64,000 bases of DNA, taken from Casimicrobiaceae bacterium. GTDB taxonomy: Bacteria; Pseudomonadota; Gammaproteobacteria; Burkholderiales; Casimicrobiaceae. The DNA lies in assembly GCA_026646885.1 (NCBI GenBank), contig JAPKHK010000012.1, positions 1 through 64,000 of the forward strand. The letters run 5' to 3'. How positions within the stretch are numbered: the first letter of the stretch is position 1; each line of letters starts with the position of its first letter. The notes beneath the pieces are model-generated. The model saw only the letters and a list, made by a program, of their open reading frames with translations. It had not been told where the DNA came from and made no database searches. The position numbers and the translations under genes are program-made. Positions 46,047-54,578 of the stretch are shown in pieces.

Positions 46047-46838
46047 TCATTGCTTGACCTCGGCGCTGGGGGCGCCCAAATAGGCGCGCAACACATCGGG
46101 ATGCGAGCGCACTTCGTCCGGTGTCCCTTGGGCGATGCATTCGCCGTAGTTGAGGGCGATCACCCGGTCGGCCAGTTCGCCCACGAACTGCATGTCGTGT
46201 TCGATGAGCAAAACGGCGATGCCGAACAGTTTACTGATGTCTTCGATCCAGATCCGCAAGTCGTGTTTTTCTTCGAGGTTCATGCCGGCGGCGGGCTCGT
46301 CGAGGAGCAGCACCTTGGGTTCCATGGCCAGCGCCCGGCCCAGCTCCACCACCTTTTGCGTGCCGTAGGGTAGGTTGCCGACGCGCTGGTTACGCACTGC
46401 TTGCAGATCGAGAAAGTCGATGATCTCCTCGACCTTTTCGCGGTGGCGCATTTCTTCTTTGGCGGCGGGGGTCCAGGGGCCCAACAGCGCCATGCCGGAA
46501 AAGAGCCCGGTCTTCATGTAGAGGTGCCGCCCCAGGAGCAGGTTGTCCACCGTGCTCAAGTGGCGAAAAAGCTCGATGTTCTGAAAAGTGCGGGCAATGC
46601 CGCTGGCCGCCACGCGATGCGGCTTGAGCCCGAGGATGTCGCGTCCGGCCACGCGGATCTGGCCGCCTTGGGGCCGATAGAGCCCCGAAATACAATTGAA
46701 GACGGTGGTCTTGCCGGCACCGTTGGGGCCGATCAGGGCGAGAATTTCACCGGTGGCGAGCGTGAGGCCCACGCCATGCAGGGCCTTCACGCCGCCGAAG
46801 GAAATCTCCAGCGCCTCGACTTCCAAGAGTGCCGTCAA
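46047..46838 (-). CDS. livG: Branched-chain amino acid-type ABC transporter ATPase LivG
   Basis: The 263-residue ATPase has Walker A GPNGAGKTTVFNCISGLYRP, the LivG family insert (RTFQNIELFRHLSTVDNLLLGRH), Walker B VLLLDEPAAGMN and the switch His in IEHDMQFV, with the ending GTPDEVRSHPDVLRAYLG. The signature region reads LPYGTQKVVELGRALA instead of LSGGQ, as is normal for LivG. It starts eight bases after the binding-protein gene. Confidence 0.94.
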   Translation of the reverse strand: MTALLEVEALEISFGGVKALHGVGLTLATGEILALIGPNGAGKTTVFNCISGLYRPQGGQIRVAGRDILGLKPHRVAASGIARTFQNIELFRHLSTVDNLLLGRHLYMKTGLFSGMALLGPWTPAAKEEMRHREKVEEIIDFLDLQAVRNQRVGNLPYGTQKVVELGRALAMEPKVLLLDEPAAGMNLEEKHDLRIWIEDISKLFGIAVLLIEHDMQFVGELADRVIALNYGECIAQGTPDEVRSHPDVLRAYLGAPSAEVKQ

Positions 46839-46846
46839 GATGGGCC

Positions 46847-48034
46847 TTACTTCACTTCGGCCCAGGGGGTGAGCTGGGTAACCTTGGTGCCGGTGTCATC
46901 GGTGCGGGCGAGGAAAATCTCGCGCTGCCCTTGACGTTCGCCTGGGCCAAAAGTCACGCGACCCATCACGCCCTTGTAACCCTTGATGCTCTCCATGGCG
47001 GCAATGAAGGTCTCGCGGGTGAGGTTGCGACCGGCGCGCTGCAAGCCTTCGACCAGGGGCTCGACGAAGCCGATGCCGGCCATGAAGAACACCCCCCAGC
47101 GCTCGCCCTGTTGGGCGTATTTGGCGAAGGCATCGCGGTACTTTTTGACCTGGGGAACGTCGGCGTCAGGCAATTCGCCAAAGCTCGCGTAGATCATGTT
47201 CTTCCAAAGCCCGCCGGTGATCGCTTGCATCATCACCGCGTCGGACAGCGTGGAACTGGTGGCCCACTGCGGCGAGAATTGCAAGGCCGCGGCGGTTTTC
47301 AGGGTGATCACCGCATGCGTGGGATTCACCCACATCAGCACGGCGTCGGCGCCACTATCTTTGAGCTTCAAGAGGTGCGATTTCAAATCGCGGTCGGCCT
47401 GATTCACCGACACTTCCACCGCGGGCTTGAGGCCCATGCGGGTGAGCTCGGCCATGGCGCCGCGGTGCCCGTTTTCGCCGTATTCATCGCTGGCGTAGAA
47501 AATGGCGATCTTCTTCTTGCCTTCCTTTTCAACGAGGTAGCGCACCAGGAGTTTGGCCTCGTCGGCATAGAGCGGATACATCGCGAATAGCGCTTTTTGC
47601 GGCGGCGTCACCCAATGCAAAGAGCCCGCGGCCGGGCCGACCCAGGGAATGCCTCGCTCCATGAGGTAATCCTTGACCGCCAGGCCTGGCGAGGTGCCCA
47701 CGCCCGAGGCCATGGCGAAAATGCCAGGGGCTTTTTCCACCAATTCTTTGACCCCGGCGACGGTTTTGGCAGGGTTGTACTGATCGTCGAAAGGATGAAA
47801 GACGATCTTGCGGCCATGGATGCCGCCGGCATCGTTGACCATCTGGAAGAGCATGGCGGTGCCGCGAGTGACCGCACCCCAGGGCGCGGCCGGCCCGGTT
47901 TGCGGACCCCAGGCGGCGATGTGGATTTCGGTGTCGGTGACGCCGGTGAGTTGCTGCGCCTGCGCCGTGGGCGCCAGCGCCGCCGCGAAAACACTGGCCG
48001 CGAGGGCCGCGATTCTGAGCAAGGGTTTAAACAT
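46847..48034 (-). CDS. Liv-type ABC transporter solute-binding protein
   Basis: The 395-residue product has a signal peptide (LLRIAALAASVFAAALAPTAQAQ) and the Peripla_BP_6 fold: IHIAAWGPQTGPAAPWGAV, VNDAGGIHGRKIVFHPFDDQ and KIAIFYASDEYGENGHRGAM. It belongs to the group that includes binding proteins for branched amino acids and aromatic or other organic acids. Being within the liv cluster and opposite an acyl-CoA synthetase, the ligand could be a carboxylic acid taken up for CoA activation; that is inference. Confidence 0.9.
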   Translation of the reverse strand: MFKPLLRIAALAASVFAAALAPTAQAQQLTGVTDTEIHIAAWGPQTGPAAPWGAVTRGTAMLFQMVNDAGGIHGRKIVFHPFDDQYNPAKTVAGVKELVEKAPGIFAMASGVGTSPGLAVKDYLMERGIPWVGPAAGSLHWVTPPQKALFAMYPLYADEAKLLVRYLVEKEGKKKIAIFYASDEYGENGHRGAMAELTRMGLKPAVEVSVNQADRDLKSHLLKLKDSGADAVLMWVNPTHAVITLKTAAALQFSPQWATSSTLSDAVMMQAITGGLWKNMIYASFGELPDADVPQVKKYRDAFAKYAQQGERWGVFFMAGIGFVEPLVEGLQRAGRNLTRETFIAAMESIKGYKGVMGRVTFGPGERQGQREIFLARTDDTGTKVTQLTPWAEVK

Positions 48035-48052
48035 GAAGATCCTCCAGCAGGG

Positions 48053-48940
48053 CTAGACTTTCTTGACGTAATGCCGGGCCAGAAGGCCCGACGGCTTGAT
48101 CGCGAGCATGAGCAAAATGGCCGCGAAGGGTACGACGGACTTGAACGCGGTGGACACGTAGAAGCCGAAGAGGTTTTCGACGATGCCGATGATCGCGCCG
48201 CCCAGGGCCGCGCCGGCGAGCGAAGTCATGCCGCCCAGCACCGCGGCGGCGAAGCCTTTCATCATCGGGTCCCACATCATGTAAGGTTCCACGGTGGCGG
48301 CGGGGCCCGCCAGCAAGCCGGCGATGCCGCCGATCATCGCGGCGAGCGCCCAAGCGCCCATTTCCACGCGGCGCACTCGAATGCCCATGAGTCGCGCCAC
48401 GGCCCGATTCTGCTGGGTGGCGCGCATGGCCAGGCCGGCCTTGGAGCGATTGAGGAAAAGAAAGAGGGCGCTGATCGTTGCCGCGGAAATGGCGATGGTG
48501 GCTAATTCCAAATAGCTCATGATGACGCCGCCGATCACCACCACATCGGCGGGGCTCAAGGGCGTGGGCAGGTCGCGTGGATCGCCGCCCCACTTCCAGG
48601 AAGCGAAGCCGAAGACGATCATCTCGACGCCCAGGGTAATGATGATCAGCCCCAGCACCGTCGGTTCCTTGGCGCGACGCAGAAAAGCGAACTCCGCGAA
48701 GGCGCCCAGCGCGGCGGCAAAAGCAAGGGCACCGAACATGGCCCAGAAAAACGGCAGGCCCCCGGCGACCAGCAGGCCGAGGCCGACATAAGTGCTCATC
48801 ATCGCCATGTCGCCCTGGGCGAAATTGAGCACTTCGGTGGTCCGGTAGATGATCACCATGGCCAGCGCCACCAGCGCATACACCGAGCCCGCGGCCAGGC
48901 CGCTGAACAGCACTTGGGGGAGATTGCCGAGGAATTCCAT
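48053..48940 (-). CDS. livH: Branched-chain amino acid-type ABC transporter permease LivH
   Basis: The 295-residue permease has about eight membrane helices, with GLAAGSVYALVALAMVIIYR and TEVLNFAQGDMAMMSTYVGL at the N terminus and the cytoplasmic coupling loop RATQQNRAVARLMGI. The pattern is standard LivH. It follows livM by three bases and precedes the binding-protein gene by 18. Confidence 0.93.
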   Translation of the reverse strand: MEFLGNLPQVLFSGLAAGSVYALVALAMVIIYRTTEVLNFAQGDMAMMSTYVGLGLLVAGGLPFFWAMFGALAFAAALGAFAEFAFLRRAKEPTVLGLIIITLGVEMIVFGFASWKWGGDPRDLPTPLSPADVVVIGGVIMSYLELATIAISAATISALFLFLNRSKAGLAMRATQQNRAVARLMGIRVRRVEMGAWALAAMIGGIAGLLAGPAATVEPYMMWDPMMKGFAAAVLGGMTSLAGAALGGAIIGIVENLFGFYVSTAFKSVVPFAAILLMLAIKPSGLLARHYVKKV

Positions 48941-48943
48941 GGA

Positions 48944-50002
48944 CTAGAGCGGCCAAGTGCGCCAGTAGCGCTTGGCGCGTATCCACAGGCCATAAAGGCC
49001 CAAAGGCTCGAACAACATGATCAGCACCAGGATTCCGCCATAGACGATGAACTGAATGTTGGCCATGCCAGTTTCCATGAAATGCCGGCTGATGAAACCG
49101 GCAATCTCCTTGCCAGCCAGGGGAAGCTGTTCGAAATCGGCAAGCTTCAGGCCCTTCAGTTTGAGGTTCAAGAGGCTGATGGTCACGGCACCGAGGAGCG
49201 GGCCGAGAATGGAGCCCACGCCGCCGATCACCACCATGGCCAGAAAGAGGATGGACAACATCAAATTGAAAGTGGTCGGATCGACTTGCCCCAAATGGAA
49301 AGCAAACAACCCGCCGGCTACACCGGTGAAGGCCGCGCTCACCGCAAAGGCGAGCGTCTTGTACCAGGTGAGGTCCACACCGGCGCAAGCCGCGGCGACG
49401 TCGGAATCGCGGATGGCCACAAAGGCGCGGCCCACGCGCGTGCGCATCAAGTTACGAATGGCGAGGATCGTTGCCCCCGCGCAAAGCATAATCAGCCAAT
49501 AGAGATTCTGCTCGCGGCTGAATCCCGGCCATAGGCTCAAGCTGAAGGGGGGAACGGAGGGGCCGGTGGCGCCGCCGAAAAACGCCGCTTTGGCGAAAAT
49601 GTTCTCTACCGTGAGCCCGAAGCCCAGGGTGATGACGGCGAGGTAAGGGCCTTCCAAACGCAGCGCCGGCAGGCCCAGCAGAAAACCGAAAGCCGCAGCG
49701 ATGAAAGCCGCCGCCACAAGTGCCACGGGTATAGGTACACCTGCTTTGGCCAAGAGCACCGTGGCGTAGGCGCCGATGGCGAAAAAGCCGGCGTGGCCGA
49801 GGGAGATCTGCCCGGTGTAGCCGACTAGCACGTTGAGTCCCAAAGCCACCATGGCATTGATGGCGATGTAGCCCAGCACATACATGAGGTAATTGCCGGC
49901 AAAAAAAGGCACCAGCGCCAGAACCGCCGCGCAGACGACCAGCCAGAGCCCCAGCGGCAAGGTATCGAAGAGCCGCAGGTCCCGGTAATAGGAACGCTTC
50001 AT
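48944..50002 (-). CDS. livM: Branched-chain amino acid-type ABC transporter permease LivM
   Basis: The 352-residue permease has NVLVGYTGQISLGHAGFFAI, LRLEGPYLAVITLGFGLTVE, RVGRAFVAIRDSDVAAACAG (coupling loop) and GGVGSILGPLLGA, the LivM pattern. ATG 50002 is listed, but a TTG two codons earlier (50008) is better spaced from GGAGG and may be the true start. It is the first gene of the minus-strand liv operon and diverges from the acyl-CoA synthetase. Confidence 0.92.
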   Translation of the reverse strand: MKRSYYRDLRLFDTLPLGLWLVVCAAVLALVPFFAGNYLMYVLGYIAINAMVALGLNVLVGYTGQISLGHAGFFAIGAYATVLLAKAGVPIPVALVAAAFIAAAFGFLLGLPALRLEGPYLAVITLGFGLTVENIFAKAAFFGGATGPSVPPFSLSLWPGFSREQNLYWLIMLCAGATILAIRNLMRTRVGRAFVAIRDSDVAAACAGVDLTWYKTLAFAVSAAFTGVAGGLFAFHLGQVDPTTFNLMLSILFLAMVVIGGVGSILGPLLGAVTISLLNLKLKGLKLADFEQLPLAGKEIAGFISRHFMETGMANIQFIVYGGILVLIMLFEPLGLYGLWIRAKRYWRTWPL

Positions 50003-50107
50003 GTCCAAGCCGAATTCCTCCACGCCGCGACGAGCTTTTTGTTCGGCGCGGGTCGATGCTACTATGCCGGGCAACTGCCGACAAGCAAGCTCTTGGTGTT
50101 TGGACCA

Positions 50108-51952
50108 TTGAACGCGCCCGAATCCTTTCTCGAAGCCCGCTCCGCCCCCGCGTTGCTTTTTGCCCATGCGGCAACGCGCGGCGCGGACACTGCCCTGCGC
50201 TATAAGCACCTCGGCTTGTGGCGGGACGTCAGTTTCGCTGCTTACGCCCAAGCCGTGCGTGAGGCTGCGGCGGGGTTCATCGCCTTGGGGCTGGAGGCTG
50301 GGGAGCGGGTGGCGGTGATCGGTGAAAACCGGCGCGAATGGTTGATCACCGACCTCGCCGTCCAGGCCGCTGGCGGCGTTACCGTCGGCATCTACACCAC
50401 TAACGCGGCCAAGGAGTGCGCCTACATCCTGGAGCATTCCGATGCGCGCATTTTTGTGGTCGAAAACGAAGAACAGCTCGACAAGGCGCTGGAAACGCGC
50501 AGTGAATTGCCGGCCCTGAAGTGGATCGTGGTCATGGACATGAAGGGCCTGCACGATTTTGCCGATCCCATGGTGATCTCCTGGGACGAACTGCTGGCCA
50601 AGGGGCGAGTGCATGCCGCAGGTGCGCCGGGCGTGATCGAGAGCAAAATTGCCGCGCTCGACCCGGAAGCGACGGCGATCCTGATCTACACCTCGGGTAC
50701 GACGGGGCCACCCAAGGGCGCCATGCTGTCGCATCGCAATATCGTTTGGACGGCGCGTTGCTTGGTCGATGTCTTCGCCTCGCACCCCGAGGAAGACGTA
50801 ATGTCTTTCTTGCCGCTATCGCATATCGCCGAGCGCATGCTTTCGACTTATCTCGCCTTGACGGCGGGGTATCGGGTGCATTTCGTCGAGAATGTCGATG
50901 CGGTGACGCAGAACATCGCCGAGGTATCGCCGACGCTGCTTTTTGCCGTGCCGCGCATCTGGGAGAAATACCAGTCGACCATCCTGATCCGTGTGAAAGA
51001 TGGCCATTGGACCAAGCGTCTGGCCTTTGGCGCGGCCTACCACGTGGGCCGGGCCTATGCGCGGGCGCGGCTCGATTCCGGCCGACCGGTGCCGCTCACC
51101 CTCCGCTTGGCTTTCGCCTTGGCGAATCTGACGGTGCTCGCCAAACTCAGAAAACGTCTGGGCTTCGATCGCGTGCGTACCGCGGTGAGCGGGGCGGCGG
51201 CGATTTCCCCCGACGTGCTACGTTTCTATCACGCCCTCGGCGTGCCGCTGCGGCAAATCTACGGCCAGACCGAAGGCAGCGGTCCGACGAGTTGCCACCG
51301 CGGCGACATCATCGACCCGGCCAACGCCGGTCCGCCGCTGCCGGGTGTGGAGGTGCGTATCGCCGCGGACGGTGAAATCCTGGTGCGCGGTCCCAATGTC
51401 TTTCAAGGTTATTACCGCAATCCGGAAGCGACCGCCGAGACCGTCACCGACGGCTGGTTGCATTCGGGCGACGTGGGCGAAATCGACGCCCGCGGCTTTC
51501 TCAAGATCACTGATCGCAAGAAAGATTTGCTCATCACTTCGGGCGGCAAGAACGTGGCGCCGCAGCCCATCGAAAACGAGCTGAAGACCAGCCCCTACGT
51601 CACCGACGCCATCCTCATCGGCGACGGCCGCAATTTCATTACCGCACTGATCGTCATCGACGAAGAAAACGTCTTGAAGTTCGCGCAGGACCATAAGGTG
51701 CAATACACCACCTACGCTTCGCTCACCGAGGCGCGCGAAGTGCGCGATCTCATCCTGGCCGAGGTGCGGCGCACCAACGCGGGGCTGGCGCGGGTGGAGC
51801 AGGTCAAGCGTTTCACCATTCTGCCCAAGAAGCTCATGGAAGAAGACGGCGAAGTCACGCCCACCATGAAGGTGAAGCGCCGCGCCATCAATCGGCAGTT
51901 TGCCGAGCTGATCGAAGGGATGTATCGCGGCGAGAGCGGGGTGCCCGTTTAG
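50108..51952 (+). CDS. Long-chain-type acyl-CoA synthetase (AMP-forming)
   Basis: The enzyme activates a carboxylic acid to its CoA ester through an acyl-AMP. The product has the phosphate loop LIYTSGTTGPPKGAML, FLPLSHIAERML, IYGQTEGSG, the hinge-region block GWLHSGDVGEIDARGFLKIT and ITSGGKNVAPQPIEN, in the long COG1022 architecture, and ends VTPTMKVKRRAINRQF. No ATG lies at the N terminus; I choose TTG 50108 (614 residues), with GTG 50096 and TTG 50093 as alternatives. It diverges from the liv operon, which may import its substrate. Confidence 0.88.
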   Translation: MNAPESFLEARSAPALLFAHAATRGADTALRYKHLGLWRDVSFAAYAQAVREAAAGFIALGLEAGERVAVIGENRREWLITDLAVQAAGGVTVGIYTTNAAKECAYILEHSDARIFVVENEEQLDKALETRSELPALKWIVVMDMKGLHDFADPMVISWDELLAKGRVHAAGAPGVIESKIAALDPEATAILIYTSGTTGPPKGAMLSHRNIVWTARCLVDVFASHPEEDVMSFLPLSHIAERMLSTYLALTAGYRVHFVENVDAVTQNIAEVSPTLLFAVPRIWEKYQSTILIRVKDGHWTKRLAFGAAYHVGRAYARARLDSGRPVPLTLRLAFALANLTVLAKLRKRLGFDRVRTAVSGAAAISPDVLRFYHALGVPLRQIYGQTEGSGPTSCHRGDIIDPANAGPPLPGVEVRIAADGEILVRGPNVFQGYYRNPEATAETVTDGWLHSGDVGEIDARGFLKITDRKKDLLITSGGKNVAPQPIENELKTSPYVTDAILIGDGRNFITALIVIDEENVLKFAQDHKVQYTTYASLTEAREVRDLILAEVRRTNAGLARVEQVKRFTILPKKLMEEDGEVTPTMKVKRRAINRQFAELIEGMYRGESGVPV

Positions 51953-51991
51953 TCTTGCCGTGTCAGTGCGGTGAGGACGAGGCGCGGCGCG

Positions 51992-54541
51992 CTAGCGTCC
52001 AAGCGTAAAGAAGAACTCCGCACCCTGGCCGGGCTTTGAATTCGCCCAAACTCGCCCACCATGGCGATGCACCACCCGCGCCACAGTCGCCAGCCCTATG
52101 CCCGTGCCTTCGAAGTCTCGCGGATTGTGCAGGCGCTGGAAGGGCACGAAGAGTTTGTCGGCATAGGCCATGTCGAAACCCGCCCCGTTGTCGCGCACTA
52201 CATAGACGATTTCGCCAGTGTCGCGATTGCGGTTGAATTCGATGCAGGCCCGCGGCACCTTGGCCGTGTATTTCCAAGCGTTATCCAGCAAGTTTTGCAT
52301 GGCCACGCGCAGGAGCTGCGGATCGCCCCGGGTGACCAAACCATCCTCGATGCGTAGCTCCGCTTGCCGCTGTGGCGCGCCATGCCGGATTTCCTCGATG
52401 ATCTCCCTTGCAAGGGCGCTCAGGTCGACTTCGACCCAATGCATTTCGGCGCGGTTGATGCGTGTGAGTTGCAGGAGATCGTCGATCAACTGTGCCAGGC
52501 GTTGCGCCGCTCGGATCATCCGTTGCAGGTGGTCGCGCGCCATTTCGTCGAGCTGTTGGCCGTAACGCTCCTCGAGAATGCTGCCGAAGCCTTGAATGCT
52601 GCGTAGCGGTGCGCGCAGGTCGTGGGAGACCGAGTAAGAGAATGCTTCCAGCTCGCGATTGAGGTCTGCCAACTCGGCGGTGCGTTCGGCCACCCTTGCT
52701 TCGAGCGCGGTATTGACTTCCTGAGCCTCGCGCGTGGCTTCCTTGAGCGCCGTGATGTCGATATCCATGCAAAAAATCTCGACCGGCTCGTCTTGTGCAA
52801 ACACCGGGAACATCGTTGAAAGCACCCAAATCTGCCTTCCGTCGCGTAGAAGAATAGGCCATTCGGCGGGCTCCGTCGGCTGCCCTGATTGGCAGATCGC
52901 GGCGAGTTGGGCGTCGAATTCAAGATCGGTTTCGGGCGTTTGCAGAATGCGCTGGATGGGCTGCCCCAAGGCTTCGCTTTCGGCGACGCCATACATACGT
53001 TCGCTGGCGCGGTTCCAGTGCATGACCTTGCCCGTGGCGTCGAAACCTTGGATGGCGACATTGGGCGTGTGCTGGAAAATCGCTCTGAAGCGCTCGAGAG
53101 CAAGGTGCTGGGCACGTTCGGCGCGCATGCGCTCGAGTTCCGCGGCGGCACGGGCGGCAAACACCGAAACCAGCGAGGCTAATTGGTCGCGTTGGTTGAA
53201 GGGGGCCCGGTCCATGACTGCGAGCAATCCCAATGCCGTCCCGTCCTGCGCGTCGAGTCGCATGCCCCAATAGCCGCGGATGCCTTCTGCGGCGAGCTGC
53301 GGATCTTCTGGAAAGAGTTCCGCGACCCTGTCCGGGTAACAAACCTCGCCGCTTTCCATCACTTTCTGCGACGGCGTGCCGGCCAGAGCATACTCGACGT
53401 CTTCACTGATAGCTGTGCCGGTCCAGCAGGCCAAAGCGCGCGCCCAGGATTGATGCGGCAGGAGCTCAGCCACCAAAGCGAGGTTCATACCCGTGGCTTG
53501 TGCCAGATTCTGCGTCAATGCCCGAAAGAATGCGGCTCCGGTGGCTCGCGAGGTGCCTTCGACGATGTGACGCAAGGCCCGGTTGGCGCGCTCGCTCTCG
53601 GTGACGTCGCGCAGCAGTGCGTACCAGCCTTCGACGCGGCCGTCCCGGCCGTAGTCGGGGACGAGTTCGCTCAAAAGCATGCGCTCCTCGCCCGCCTCGT
53701 TCCTTCGTGAAACCAGTTGCTGGTGGGGCTCGCCAGCAAGAACTCTGCCGATGCCCGGCTCGATGTCGCGATACGCTCTTTCGCCGATGACCTCCAGAGC
53801 GTGGCGGCCGAGGATGTTCTCGACGGTGCTGCCATGGAAGCGTGCGTACCCGGAATTAGCGAAGCGGTAAGTCTCGTTTCGGTCCAAGCGCGCAATCATG
53901 GCGGGCACACTCTCGGTCAGGAGGCTCAGCTCTTCGTCGCGCTTGGCGAGCTTGCTCACGGTGTTTTCCAGGGCGCGCTTGGCATCGTCCAGCGCGCCGA
54001 GCTGCTGGCGCAGCACGGACGCGGCAAAATAGGCGAGAGCCGCGGCAACGGCCACGATCAGCGCCAACAGCAGCGCGCGCGGAACCACCGGAAGTGCTTG
54101 GTCGGCGCGAATCACGCCGGAAAGGTGAAGGTAGGCATAGCCGAAGATGATCGGCAGCGTCGCCAGACCCACCCACACCGCGGTGCGCGCACCAAGAAGC
54201 CAGGCGCTCAATGAAAGCACCAATGGAAGGGTAACCAGCAGGATGCTGAAAAGCCCATTGTTCACGGCCGGTTCAGCCATCACCACGAGCCAGGCTCCCA
54301 GCGCCAATATGCGGAAGGCGGCTTGGTTCCGTTTGCGGCGCAGAAGCCAGAGGGCGACCAGGCCGACGGTCAAAACTCCAAAGACGCCGCTCAACAATAG
54401 CCATGACTGGCTGGGGATAACGATAGCGCCCGCTATCAGCGAACCAACCACGCAAGTCCAGCACACGTAATAGGCGAGAACGATGCGTCCGTCCGGCGAC
54501 TTCTCGGAAAAATCGTCGTGGTCTCTGACTTCCCCACTCAT
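51992..54541 (-). CDS. Multi-PAS/GAF hybrid-less sensor histidine kinase
   Basis: The 849-residue kinase has a membrane domain of about six helices (25-190), a coiled linker, a PAS domain (about 225-340, AMIARLDRNETYRFANSGYA), a GAF-like domain (about 350-510), a second PAS (about 535-645, HTPNVAIQGFDATGKVMHWN), a coiled coil and a bacteriophytochrome-type kinase core: phospho-acceptor SYSVSHDLRAPLRSIQ, N-box NLLDNAWKYT, DNGAGFDM and GTGIGLATV. There is no receiver or DNA-binding domain. It follows the second kinase on the same strand, 37 bases downstream, without a response regulator nearby. Confidence 0.9.
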   Translation of the reverse strand: MSGEVRDHDDFSEKSPDGRIVLAYYVCWTCVVGSLIAGAIVIPSQSWLLLSGVFGVLTVGLVALWLLRRKRNQAAFRILALGAWLVVMAEPAVNNGLFSILLVTLPLVLSLSAWLLGARTAVWVGLATLPIIFGYAYLHLSGVIRADQALPVVPRALLLALIVAVAAALAYFAASVLRQQLGALDDAKRALENTVSKLAKRDEELSLLTESVPAMIARLDRNETYRFANSGYARFHGSTVENILGRHALEVIGERAYRDIEPGIGRVLAGEPHQQLVSRRNEAGEERMLLSELVPDYGRDGRVEGWYALLRDVTESERANRALRHIVEGTSRATGAAFFRALTQNLAQATGMNLALVAELLPHQSWARALACWTGTAISEDVEYALAGTPSQKVMESGEVCYPDRVAELFPEDPQLAAEGIRGYWGMRLDAQDGTALGLLAVMDRAPFNQRDQLASLVSVFAARAAAELERMRAERAQHLALERFRAIFQHTPNVAIQGFDATGKVMHWNRASERMYGVAESEALGQPIQRILQTPETDLEFDAQLAAICQSGQPTEPAEWPILLRDGRQIWVLSTMFPVFAQDEPVEIFCMDIDITALKEATREAQEVNTALEARVAERTAELADLNRELEAFSYSVSHDLRAPLRSIQGFGSILEERYGQQLDEMARDHLQRMIRAAQRLAQLIDDLLQLTRINRAEMHWVEVDLSALAREIIEEIRHGAPQRQAELRIEDGLVTRGDPQLLRVAMQNLLDNAWKYTAKVPRACIEFNRNRDTGEIVYVVRDNGAGFDMAYADKLFVPFQRLHNPRDFEGTGIGLATVARVVHRHGGRVWANSKPGQGAEFFFTLGR

Positions 54542-54578
54542 GGGCAGCCCCCCACCCCAAAAAACCCAGCGCACCGGG

